Part shown: piece after piece, positions 21,775 to 30,414 of the stretch
Position numbering within the stretch: position 1 is the stretch's first letter
Layout: every line of letters begins with the position of its first letter
Source: Emiliania huxleyi CCMP1516
Lineage: Eukaryota; Haptophyta; Isochrysidales; Noelaerhabdaceae
DNA length: 64,000 bases
Direction: 5' to 3'
Assembly (NCBI RefSeq): GCF_000372725.1
Contig: NW_005202176.1
Coordinates: 106,409 to 170,408, forward strand
Translations under genes and position numbers: made by a program
The notes under the pieces: model-generated
What the model was told of the DNA's origin: nothing
Databases searched by the model: none
Seen by the model: the letters and a program-made list of their open reading frames with translations, nothing else

Positions 21775-22509
21775 TCAGCCGTCCTTGCCGGTGCGCGACC
21801 CGCGAAGGGGCGCCCCCGCGCCCTCCGCCCCCGCCGCCTCCGGCGGCGCCTCGGGCAGTCCGACCCCTTCCCCGACGAACGGCTTGAGCACGCCCTTCGA
21901 GTTGGAGATGAGCGAGTCCTCCGTCGGGCCGAGCGCGAAGGGGTTGTCTCGCTTGACCTGGGGCGGCAGGCCGGAGGCGTGGCCGCGCGGGTCGTACGCG
22001 GAGGAGAGGGTCACCGGCCCCGGCGCGAAGAAGTAGCTGTTCGCCGGGTCGCGCATCGTCTCGCCGAAGAGCGAGTACTTGATTGTGACGAGCTCGAGCT
22101 CCAGCTGAAGACGCGAGCCCGCGGGCAGCTGCTGCGCGTCGTCCTCGAGCCGCGGGCGCGGGCTCGACGCCCACTGCAGCCGCAGTTTCGTGCCGACACA
22201 TCTCCCCGCGAGCGCCGCGTCCACGCCAGGCAGGTAGAAGGAGCCGAGCTGGTACACGAGCGGCCGAGCGGCGTACCGAGTGTCGAATGCGCGCCCGTCG
22301 GCGAAGCGGCCGGTGTAGCGCACCGCCACAAAGTCCTGGGCCTGCGCGCGCCCCTGGCAGAGCTCCGGCTGCTCCAGGACCTCCACGGTGGGGGAGTTGC
22401 CCGCGCCGAAGAGGGCAGAGGCGGGCTGCGACGGCAGCAGCGCCGGCAGCAGCGACAGTGCGGCCAGCGCGCCACGCCGCGTCAACGCCGGCGACGCGTC
22501 TAGGCGCAT
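21775..22509 (-). CDS. FKBP-type peptidyl-prolyl isomerase, thylakoid-lumen type
   Basis: Single exon, 244 residues, from the ATG at 22509; a TAG lies in frame just upstream. The N terminus has a twin-arginine export signal (TRRGALAALSLLPALL ending PASA), typical of thylakoid lumen proteins delivered by the Tat pathway. The FKBP fold follows at about 50-145: DFVAVRYTGRFADGRAFDT, LGSFYLPGVDAALAG, VGTKLRLQW and SRLQLELELVTIK. The C-terminal ~95 residues are Pro/Ala-rich and unrelated to FKBP. These enzymes help fold or assemble photosynthetic complexes. The ER signal expected for import across four plastid membranes is missing; an upstream exon ending near 22520 may supply it, since a CGCCGCAG acceptor is visible there. 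The gene is convergent with 21003-21495. Confidence 0.87.
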   Translation of the reverse strand: MRLDASPALTRRGALAALSLLPALLPSQPASALFGAGNSPTVEVLEQPELCQGRAQAQDFVAVRYTGRFADGRAFDTRYAARPLVYQLGSFYLPGVDAALAGRCVGTKLRLQWASSPRPRLEDDAQQLPAGSRLQLELELVTIKYSLFGETMRDPANSYFFAPGPVTLSSAYDPRGHASGLPPQVKRDNPFALGPTEDSLISNSKGVLKPFVGEGVGLPEAPPEAAGAEGAGAPLRGSRTGKDG

Positions 22510-22945
22510 CGGCTAGTGCTGCGGCGAAGGGCAGAGGGGCGACAACAGCACTCGGGGGCGACGGCGGAGGCACGACTCACGCGCTGTACCTCCACTCTGC
22601 AAGCTCTCGCCGGTACGAATAATCGAATACGAATGTGTGCTACGATGTATGTATTTTTGGGGATGCGAATGTTGGACGTAGGGTGGACGCGTCCAGAGGG
22701 GGGGTCAGGGGGGTATGGCTGAGAGATGGGCGGCCTGGAGCGACGGCGTCGTTGGTGGAGCGCAGACGGGCGGCGCACCAGGACTCCAGGAGGTCGCGGA
22801 ACGACGGGTCGAGCCCCTCCGCCAATCGAGGCGGCGGTCGAGACGGTGAGCGGCTGACGTCCTCGCGGGTGGCGCGGAGTACGGCCGACCACTACGTGCT
22901 GCGGCAGCCCGCGGAGCGGCAGGAGGCGCGGCGGAGCGGCTGCGC
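22510..22945. other. Intergenic, nothing recognised
   Basis: Presumed 5' flank of the FKBP gene. No gene seen. Confidence 0.4.
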
Positions 22946-23370
22946 GTGGACGCGACGGCGAGGCTGGCCGGGCACGCTGTCATCGAGATAGGCACGCACG
23001 TCGAGATCCTAGGCGAGCAGGGGTGGTGGCCGGCCACCATCACGTGGCGGGAGGAGGGTTCGGGCGGCCGGCTCGTGTGGATGCGGTCGAGTACGACGGC
23101 TACCCGGACGCCGAGCCTCTCCTCTCCTTAGAGGAAGAGACGTGGAGGCAGGTGACGCTCGGCGCCGGCAGCGCGGACCCTAATACCAGCGGCGAGGCGA
23201 GCGACGGCGAGAAGAGCGACGGCGAGACTGGGGACGCGCTGCCGTCCAGCGCGACCAACGTCGGCGGCGCGGTCGATACCGGCGGCGAGGGGAGCGGCGT
23301 CGAGAGGGGCGGCGGCAGCAGCCGGGATGGCCAGCGGCGCCACGTACGTCGCACGCGGCGGCGGTAGCCG
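22946..23370 (+). pseudogene. Possible Tudor/agenet-like fragment, frameshifted
   Basis: One frame reads LAGHAVIEIGTHVEILGEQG and WWPATITWREEG. The continuation DAVEYDGYPDAEPLLSLEEE is in another frame from about 23075. Together they resemble a small chromatin-reader barrel (variable start, W-P-A turn, V-E-Y-D-G strand), but the frame break and short length make this weak. The rest is Ser/Gly/Asp-rich. Confidence 0.25.
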
Positions 23371-23475
23371 GGTACGGGTGCGGTAGGTCATATACAGGGG
23401 GGTGCGGTCGTGAGGCTCTCTGTACGGTATCGTACGGCTCTACAGTATGAGAGGCGTGTCTGATACCTTCTCGAA

Positions 23476-24387
23476 ATGGCGGGAGCGCTGCTCGGGATGG
23501 AGGGAGGTGGGTGCCCTCTGAGCGGATGGTTTGACCCGGGTGGCCAAAAGCACGAACGGGCAATACAAGAACAAGTGACACACCACTGGCAAGCGGTGGG
23601 GGTCCCTCTCGAGTCGCTCGGGACGGAGCGCTTCCCCACGCTAGCGGCCTGCCGTGGGTGCGGCGGTAGCTTTCGCACACTATGTCCATGTGAGGCTGGA
23701 AATAGTGGGGGAAATGGTGATTTTTGAATGATGGATCGAAAGCGATATAATCGCAAATCCGAAGGAGAGCAACTGCAGCTCGAGCTTATTGGGGCTCGTA
23801 GCCGGGCTGACCGTCTCGTCGGACATGTCCACGCTTTGGAAAGGCAGATAGAGCAGCTTAGGACAACACAACCGGCACCGGCGAGGCCAGCGCCGGCGAG
23901 GCCAGCGCCGGCGCCGGCGAGGCCGGCGCCGGCGAGGCCAGCGGCTACCGCCTCAACCTCGTCAGCACCTTCGAGCTCGGTGAAGGTGCGTGGCGGCTCA
24001 CGCGAGAGTGAGACGCCTTCCGCGGACGATCCCGACATCATTCGTGTACACTTACCAAGCGACAGAGGTAGACGGACTCCGATCCCCAAGCCCGTGCCGC
24101 GGCCGCCCTCGCCGCCGCCCTCTGAAGATGAAGAAGAAGAGGACCTCCCTCTTAAGCCCGTGCCGCGGCCGTCCTCGCCGATCATCCCTCTTCATCCCTA
24201 CGAGCAAAGTCTTGAACAGTACAAAGGATCACCGCTGGCATCTGAGCGCGACCCAGATGAGGACGACAAGCGCGAACCAGACGATGACAAGCGCAGCGAC
24301 TCAAACGACTCCGCTGGAGAGGGGGTGGATAAGTCCATTGACGAGTTCTCAGATAATGGTGGCGATGAGGAATTTGGGACCAAATAA
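23476..24387 (+). other. Two adjacent hypothetical frames (possible mobile-element gag-like unit)
   Basis: Frame 23476-23727 (83 residues) includes HERAIQEQVTHHWQAVGVPL and a Cys cluster (CRGCGGSFRTLCPC). One base later, 23728-24387 (219 residues) begins with a short coiled coil (QLQLELIGARSRADRLVGHV), continues with Pro-Ala repeats and two KPVPRP boxes, and ends very acidic ([15 protein letters not shown]). The close spacing suggests one unit, perhaps a transposon-derived structural protein. Nothing firm can be said about function. Confidence 0.35.
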
Positions 24388-24431
24388 TTTTGATTTTGGC
24401 CACGACTTGGGCCCCAAACCTGCACCTCGCC

Positions 24432-24689
24432 GCCCTTGGACATCTTCGAGTCGCGGAGGCACTTCTCGACCGGCTCCATGGTGGAGCGGAAGAGGTCCAT
24501 GCAGAGCTCCTCGAAGCGCGCGCGCGTGATGGACGAGAAGAAGTCGATGCCCTCGAAGAGCGAGTCAATCTCGATTGACGTCTGCGTCGATGAGGAGAGC
24601 GTGCGCTTGGCGCGCTCGCAGGCGGTGCGGAGGCGGCGCATGGAGCGCGGGTTGCCGGTGAGGTCCTTCTTGTTCTTGCGCTTGAACTC
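24432..24689 (-). pseudogene. HSP70 fragment (single exon-sized piece)
   Basis: About 86 codons read as the late nucleotide-binding-domain region of cytosolic HSP70: [60 protein letters not shown] and [20 protein letters not shown]. It starts right after CTCTGTAG, a 3'-splice-site-like sequence, and stops abruptly before the expected continuation. Nothing else of HSP70 is present nearby. It is a displaced exon or gene fragment, not a functional chaperone gene. Confidence 0.85.
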
Positions 24690-25356
24690 CTACAGAGTCC
24701 TGGACATGTCTATCAGAACTTCCTTGGGGGTGGGAGTCGCTAAACATATTCCCCGGGGCGGTCACCGCTGCCGCCCCCGGGGCGGTCGCCGCTGCCGCCC
24801 CCACAGGGCGATTTCAGCAAGTTTCATTATGAGCCGCCAGTTCGAACTATGAGTTGTCGATTCGACTCTCGGGGCCGCAGCCGTTGCTGCCCCCGCCCCC
24901 CCCCTCGGGTTCGTCAAGCGCCCGCCGTTTAAGTTTCGGGCGCTCATGCCTAAGTGAGGGGGTGTGAAGGCTAGCCCAACACCACTCGCAACAGCTCTCG
25001 CGCGCCGCCGTCAGTGGCGATGCGCAAAACATCAACAACGCTGCTCGCAACATGCGTGTCGCGCACTCATTCATGACCGGTCTCAATGCCCCACCCCCCT
25101 GCGCGCGGGCCTTCTAAGCCCGCGGGTAGTCCCCCCCCATCCCCAGGGCCTCCAGGGCTCGCACCTCAACCTCTCACAGGCCAGCGCACAGCGCCATAGG
25201 ACGTATTTTCTTCTCAATAACAAGGCTGTGAACGAGACGTGCGTCCTACCTGCCATCGTGCAGTCGCCATGGCGCCCGCCACCGCGAACCAAGCTTAGCC
25301 AGCGGACGCAACCAACCTAACTGAGCGCCGCTGCGCACGTGACCTCGCATATCGCG
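24690..25356. other. Intergenic with GC-rich repeats
   Basis: Tandem GGGGCGGTCGCCGCTGCCGC-type units lie at 24750-24805. The dispersed repeat at 25138-25235 precedes the retroelement frame and may be its leader. Confidence 0.5.
25138..25235 (+). repeat. Dispersed repeat upstream of the retroelement frame
   Basis: It matches 52983-53085 over nearly 100 bp: CCCCAGGGCCTCCAGGGCTC, GCGCACAGCGCCATAGGACG and TTCTTCTCAATAACAAGG. A third, more diverged relative may lie at 32521-32575. Its position 120-220 bp before the ATG at 25357 suggests it is the element's 5' untranslated part. Confidence 0.75.
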
Positions 25357-28300
25357 ATGTCACGTCGCAGCGGTGAGCGGGGAGGTGGTGGCGATGGCCG
25401 ACGTGGAGCCAGCGGCCCTCGCCGCCTTCGGAGCTCTAGGAGCTCTGGAGGTGGCAGCTCTGATGGCTCCAGCGGTGGTCGCAGCTTCGACGGCGACGAC
25501 GGCAGTGGCGATGGTGGCGTCGGCGGCGGCGGTGGCGTCGGCGGCGGCGGTGGCAGCGGCGGCGGCGGTGGCAGCGGCGGCGGCGGTGGCAGCGGCGGCG
25601 GCGGTGGCAGCGGCGGCGGCGGTGGCAGCGGCGGCGGCGGTGGCAGCGGCGGCGGCGGTGGCAGCGGCGGCGGCGGTGGCAGCGGCGGCGGTGATACAGA
25701 GGACAGCAACACTGACCAACTTTACCGCCGCTCGCAGCGCCTTCAAGCCAGCCAGGCTCGTGAGGCTGTTGAGTCTGCTGCTCCTTCCCTGCCGGCTGAG
25801 TCAGCTGCTACTCGGCTGCAGAGGCTGGCGCGGATCGCTGAGTCGCAGCTGGCGGCGGAAGAGCGGCTGGCTGCAGCGGCGGCGGAGGCTGCAGCAGCCG
25901 AGGCGGCGGCTCAATCGCAGGCTGAGGGCGAGTGGATGCCCCCCCAATCGGACGGGGCCGCAGACAGCTGGTGGTTGGAGGAGGCGGAGGGGCGGCCGCT
26001 GGAGGATGGGACGACCATGTCCTACCTCGAGGTGCTCGAAGAAGAAGCTCGGAGCCAGAGGCTCCGGCTTCACATCGAGCACCAGCTCCTGCGGCAAGAG
26101 GAGAACCGGCAACTGCTCTTCGAGAGTAGATGCGGGATCTGCCTCTGTGACTTCTCCGAGGTGGAAGAGACGGCGACCATCTGCCAGCTTGGCTGTCACC
26201 ACACCCACGCTTTCTGTGCGGGCTGCTTGCGGAGCGCCTTTGGAGCTCGGTCAAACCAGCAGGCCCCACCGGACTGCCCGCTGTGTAAAGCACAGGTCTC
26301 GGAGGCCGACCAGGCCTTCGTCGAGGCGGCGGCCGGCCGCTCGGCGGCGTGCCATGCGGCCAAAACGCGGGCAGACGCGGACGCCACGCGCCAGGCCGCA
26401 TGGGACGCCCTCCCGCCGGCGGCGGAGAAGGTGAGCCTCCCTGATGCGAGGGCGCCACCGGCGGTGCCGCCGGGAGGCGAGTGGGAGTGCATTGACGCGC
26501 ACAGCGCCTTCCAGTGCGCCGTCTCCCCGTGCAGTCACGTTCTCGAGGTACCGGATTCGCTGCGAGGCGAGTGGGCGAGAGCCAATGTCGACGTCTTCGA
26601 CTTCATTCAGGCTGCCAAGAGCTCGGGCGATGAGCTGGCGCTCGAGCGCGGGCTCAAGTGGCAACTATGTCTGCATGACGTGCTCCTGCGAGGGCCGGCG
26701 CGCACCTCTCGGGGCGGCGGTCGCTCCATCGACGTGTCGACGTCTCTCGCCCTGCGCTTCCAGCGGTGGCGCAACGGCGAGCGGGCCGCCCTCCTCTGCG
26801 CCTGGGAGGCCGATCGCACCAGAGCGTGGTCGGCTCGGCGTCGGAGCGCGCATCGCCGCGAGAGCTTCGAGGAGCGGACGGAGCGAGAGCGCTCGGCAGC
26901 GGTGTCCGCGGCGCTCGCGCTCTTCGCGGACGGCGAGATCTCTCGCGCGATGCGGATGCTTCACTCGCTGGGCATTGCCGACCTCTCGGCCTCCGTGCTC
27001 CTGCAGCTGCGCAGGAAGCACCCGGAGCGCGATCGCCCCGTCCCGCACGACCTGCCCGTGCAGGTCCCGGCGGTGCGGGTGAGCCTCACCGAGACGTTCC
27101 GCAAGCTGCGGCGGCGCGCGGGCACCGGGCCTTCGGGCAACCGCAACGAGTACCTCAGGGTGCTCACCCACTCCTTCGACGACGCCAAGGCCGACAGCGT
27201 CATGCAGAAGTACGATGCCTTCGCCTCGGAGCTCGCCAGCGGGGACTTGCCGACCTGGTTCTACGGCGCCGCCTCGATCGCCTCGTTGATGCCTCTCGTC
27301 AAGAAGGCGGTCACGCAGGCCGACGTGGAGGCCATGCGACAGCCTGACGTGCGGCCAGTGGCGGTGGGCGAGGTCACCCTGCGGTCCATCCTCACCTCGG
27401 TGACTGCCAGCGTGGCCCCGGCGATGGCGGACGTGCTCGCGCCACAGCAGGTGGCGGTAGGAGTCTCGGGCGGAATCTCGATCATGATCAACGGGATCCG
27501 CATCTTGCTCGAGCAGCGAGGCGACTTTGTGCTCGTCAAGATCGACCTCAAAAACGCGTACAACGAGATCGATCGGTCGGCGCTTCTCCGCCGCTGCTCG
27601 GAGGTGCCGGAGCTGGCGCCGTTCATGCCGCTTCTTCACGCGACGCTCATGTCCGCGACGAGCCTGCTCGTCGGGCCCCAGCGGACGCGGCTCTTTGAGC
27701 AGCACCACCTCGAGGGGCAGACGTGCCGCGCTGAGACGTCGCGTGGCGGCGACTCGGCGACCGGCACGCAGCAGGGCGGGCCTCCATCGAGCGGCGCCTT
27801 CTGCATCGCCATCCAGCCGGAGCTGGCTGCCCTCGACGCCGAGCTGAGGCCGTTCGGTGGCGGGGCTTGGGCGGAGATGGACGACATCTTCGCGCTAGGA
27901 CCGGCGGCCGCCGTGTTCCCGGCGGTCAAGCGCTTTGGCGAGGCGGTCAAGGCGTCGCTCAACCTCGAGATGCAGGTCTCGAAGCTCGAGTGCTTCTCTC
28001 CCGAGTACAACCTCTCGCACTGCCCGTGGCGGGAGGCGTTGGGCGCGCCAGTCGGCATGGTGCTGGTGCCGGAGGAGGATGGCGGGTCGCGGACGTACCG
28101 AGGCGTGATGGTCGCGGGCTGCCCAATGGGGGAGGCAGGGTTTGTGGATGCGTGGTTACGCGCCCAGGTGAGCAGTATCGTGAGCTACATCGACAAGACA
28201 GTTCTTTCGCTACGTGCTGCGAGCCCCCACGCGCTGTGGGCCGCCATCTACTACTCCTGCTCCGCCAAGTTCGACTTCATCCTTCGGCACCTCCCTCCCG

Positions 28301-30012
28301 ACAAGACGGTGTCCCACGCTCGCGTCGTCGACGCTGCGCTCACCCGTGCCGCTGAGGCGTGCGGCTACGAGGGCGTGCTCGGCGACGCCATCACCGCGCG
28401 GCGGGCTCGCCTGCCTGCGCGGATGCGCGGCCTCGGCCTGCGCTCGCTCGAGGAGGTGGCGCCGGCTGCGTTCTGCGCCTGCTTTGTCGAGGCGGCCGAG
28501 AGGTTCCTCGACAGGTCGACGCCCGGCGGCGGCAGAGAGCGCGGCTTCTTCCAGATGCTCGCTCCGCTCTTCGGCCACGGCGCCTTCGAGTTGCCGTACC
28601 CGAACAGCCCTCGCCTCTCGCGCTTCCTCTCGGGCTGCACCACCAACGTCAACCCGCTCGGCGCGCAGCTGGGGCAGCTGACGCCGACGGGCGAGTCCTT
28701 CAAGAAGGCGTGGGAGGGCATGCAGCGAGAGGTCCGCGGCGAGGGCGTGGCGGGACCTCTCGATGTCCGGGCTCCCGAGGCTGGCAACGGGCGGGCCGGC
28801 AGCGCTGGGCTACAGCGGCAGCTGACGCAGCAGCGGGAGCAGGTCAAGCGCAACCAGCTCAGCCGCAGCATCCTCGGGCTGCCGCACGGCGACACGCGGC
28901 GGGAGGCGTGGCTGGCCGTCGACTCGTTCTCGTCCGCGTGGGTGAGCTCATGGCCCTCGGCTCAGAACCGGTGCGAGGCGCGCGAGTTCCGCGAGATCTT
29001 CTGCACCTACCTCGGCCGGGAGAGCCCAGCCGTGCGCGCGCTCGTGGGCAAGAGCATCGCCTGCTCCGGCCGCGGCCCTCCTCGAGTCTGCGATGCCTTT
29101 GGCGTCCAGCTGGGCTTGGCGACGCTCAACGACCGCGCCCACGGCAACTGCCACGACGACATCTTCTCACGCGTGATCGGTGATGCGCTGCACGCGGGGC
29201 TGCGCGGCAAGGAGGAACCGCGCGAGATCTTCAGCGCCGTCATCCCGCCTGTCACACTCAACGGCACAGCTGGCACGCGCGGCAAGAACGGCATCGTGCC
29301 GGATGGGCGCCTGCACTGCAAGCTGCGCGAGTCCCGCACGGCGCGCTGCACGGGCACACGAGGCCAGGCGCATCCGTCTGTCCGGTGGCGCGGCACGACA
29401 GTGCAGCGCGGGCCCGAGCAGCCGCCGGCGGAGCACCTCCTCGAGGGCAAGACCATCCACCGCGGCGGGCCTCACTACATGAGCGCTCGGGCGCGCGACG
29501 ATGGCCAGGGCGGCGCTGTCGCCGACAGGGCGAACCTTGTCCAGCGCGACTACGAGGCGCGGGCGGCGGCGCTCGATGCCAAGCCGCACGTGCAGGCATG
29601 GAACAACGGCTCGAGGGACGCCGTTTCCTCCGTGCTGCGCTCGTTTGGCACCGTGCGCAGCCTCGTTGTCGGGGCCTACGCGGAGGCGTCGGACGACCTG
29701 CACCAGCTGTTCGACTGTGTGGTGGAGTCGGCATCCAAGCAGCACTGGAGGCGGATCGGCGCGCGTAGCGCGAAGGAGGCGCGGTCCTACTTCGCTACGA
29801 CGCTGCGGCGGGCGTGGGGCGTGCACTTTGCGCGCGAGTTCGCGCGGCACCGCATCCGACGCGTGGTGTTCGTGGGGGCCCCGCGGCGACAGCCGGGCAG
29901 GCCTCTCGCGACGGCCGATGGAGACTGGCCAGCGCTGTCGGCGGGCGAGTTTGCGGCGCACGCGCTGCGCGTAGGCGGCGCGTGGGCGGGCGGCCCGCCC
30001 GGCCGTCGGTGA
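25357..30012 (+). CDS. Retroelement polyprotein: RING-like finger, reverse transcriptase, PD-(D/E)XK-type nuclease
   Basis: An uninterrupted frame of 1551 residues from the ATG at 25357. Order: Gly/Ser-rich start with (GGGGGS)n (18-bp DNA repeat, 25540-25690); Ala/Glu helical stretch; RING-like Cys/His cluster at ~259-310 (CGICLCDF, CHHTHAFCAGC, CPLCK); reverse transcriptase with motif A around Asp730 (VKIDLKNAYNEIDR), motif B at ~803 (GTQQGGPPSSGAF) and motif C at Asp842-Asp843 (WAEMDDIF, an unusual form of the common YxDD/FxDD). The late region has GIVPDGRL (Asp1316) and LLEGKTIH (Glu1363, Lys1365), matching the PD...ExK spacing of restriction-like nucleases. The layout resembles R2-type non-LTR retrotransposons, which nick DNA and copy RNA at the site. 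All key residues look intact, so it may be active or recently so. Confidence 0.88.
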   Translation: MSRRSGERGGGGDGRRGASGPRRLRSSRSSGGGSSDGSSGGRSFDGDDGSGDGGVGGGGGVGGGGGSGGGGGSGGGGGSGGGGGSGGGGGSGGGGGSGGGGGSGGGGGSGGGDTEDSNTDQLYRRSQRLQASQAREAVESAAPSLPAESAATRLQRLARIAESQLAAEERLAAAAAEAAAAEAAAQSQAEGEWMPPQSDGAADSWWLEEAEGRPLEDGTTMSYLEVLEEEARSQRLRLHIEHQLLRQEENRQLLFESRCGICLCDFSEVEETATICQLGCHHTHAFCAGCLRSAFGARSNQQAPPDCPLCKAQVSEADQAFVEAAAGRSAACHAAKTRADADATRQAAWDALPPAAEKVSLPDARAPPAVPPGGEWECIDAHSAFQCAVSPCSHVLEVPDSLRGEWARANVDVFDFIQAAKSSGDELALERGLKWQLCLHDVLLRGPARTSRGGGRSIDVSTSLALRFQRWRNGERAALLCAWEADRTRAWSARRRSAHRRESFEERTERERSAAVSAALALFADGEISRAMRMLHSLGIADLSASVLLQLRRKHPERDRPVPHDLPVQVPAVRVSLTETFRKLRRRAGTGPSGNRNEYLRVLTHSFDDAKADSVMQKYDAFASELASGDLPTWFYGAASIASLMPLVKKAVTQADVEAMRQPDVRPVAVGEVTLRSILTSVTASVAPAMADVLAPQQVAVGVSGGISIMINGIRILLEQRGDFVLVKIDLKNAYNEIDRSALLRRCSEVPELAPFMPLLHATLMSATSLLVGPQRTRLFEQHHLEGQTCRAETSRGGDSATGTQQGGPPSSGAFCIAIQPELAALDAELRPFGGGAWAEMDDIFALGPAAAVFPAVKRFGEAVKASLNLEMQVSKLECFSPEYNLSHCPWREALGAPVGMVLVPEEDGGSRTYRGVMVAGCPMGEAGFVDAWLRAQVSSIVSYIDKTVLSLRAASPHALWAAIYYSCSAKFDFILRHLPPDKTVSHARVVDAALTRAAEACGYEGVLGDAITARRARLPARMRGLGLRSLEEVAPAAFCACFVEAAERFLDRSTPGGGRERGFFQMLAPLFGHGAFELPYPNSPRLSRFLSGCTTNVNPLGAQLGQLTPTGESFKKAWEGMQREVRGEGVAGPLDVRAPEAGNGRAGSAGLQRQLTQQREQVKRNQLSRSILGLPHGDTRREAWLAVDSFSSAWVSSWPSAQNRCEAREFREIFCTYLGRESPAVRALVGKSIACSGRGPPRVCDAFGVQLGLATLNDRAHGNCHDDIFSRVIGDALHAGLRGKEEPREIFSAVIPPVTLNGTAGTRGKNGIVPDGRLHCKLRESRTARCTGTRGQAHPSVRWRGTTVQRGPEQPPAEHLLEGKTIHRGGPHYMSARARDDGQGGAVADRANLVQRDYEARAAALDAKPHVQAWNNGSRDAVSSVLRSFGTVRSLVVGAYAEASDDLHQLFDCVVESASKQHWRRIGARSAKEARSYFATTLRRAWGVHFAREFARHRIRRVVFVGAPRRQPGRPLATADGDWPALSAGEFAAHALRVGGAWAGGPPGRR

Positions 30013-30414
30013 GCACCGGACGCGAGGGTCGGTCGGCTCTTAACTAGCTGTATATATATAGTCGCGATCTGCCGGCGTGCGTATGAGCTCACTAGCTAGA
30101 GCTCACACTAGAGGCCGTCATCGCATTCGCCTTCCTGGGACCCAGCGCTGACTTCTGACTGTCGTTGCTGTCTCTCCCCCTTCTCGACTGTCTGTGCTTG
30201 TGCGTCTTGGGTCCGGAGTTGTGCGTTTATGTGAACGGGACTACGCCCCTCCCTGAGAACGAGCAGCTATCCAGCCTGCGAGCAGTCGAAGTGTGGCGCC
30301 ACAGCCCGTGCCACAGTTGATGGTCTCGACGGGTCGCATTTGCACGGAGACTGACTGCTGACTGAGTGACTGCAAGCACGCGTGGACCGCCGCCTTCTCG
30401 ACCTCCCCACGTGC
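30013..30414. other. 3' flank of the retroelement and upstream region of the next gene
   Basis: It contains GTTGTGCGTTTATGTGAA at about 30218, which recurs as GTTGTGCGTTCATGTGAA at about 52965 directly before the other dispersed repeat copy. It may mark the 3' end of the element. No gene seen. Confidence 0.5.

Noticed and set aside
23388-24185. 265-codon minus-strand frame
   Set aside because: Antisense of the Pro/Ala repeat region; no motif, and the plus-strand frame is more coherent.
25540-25690. Synthetic-looking (GGGGGS)n linker suggesting vector contamination
   Set aside because: It is encoded by an 18-bp natural-looking microsatellite continuing from a degenerate GGGVGGGGGV start, within a long algal-type frame.
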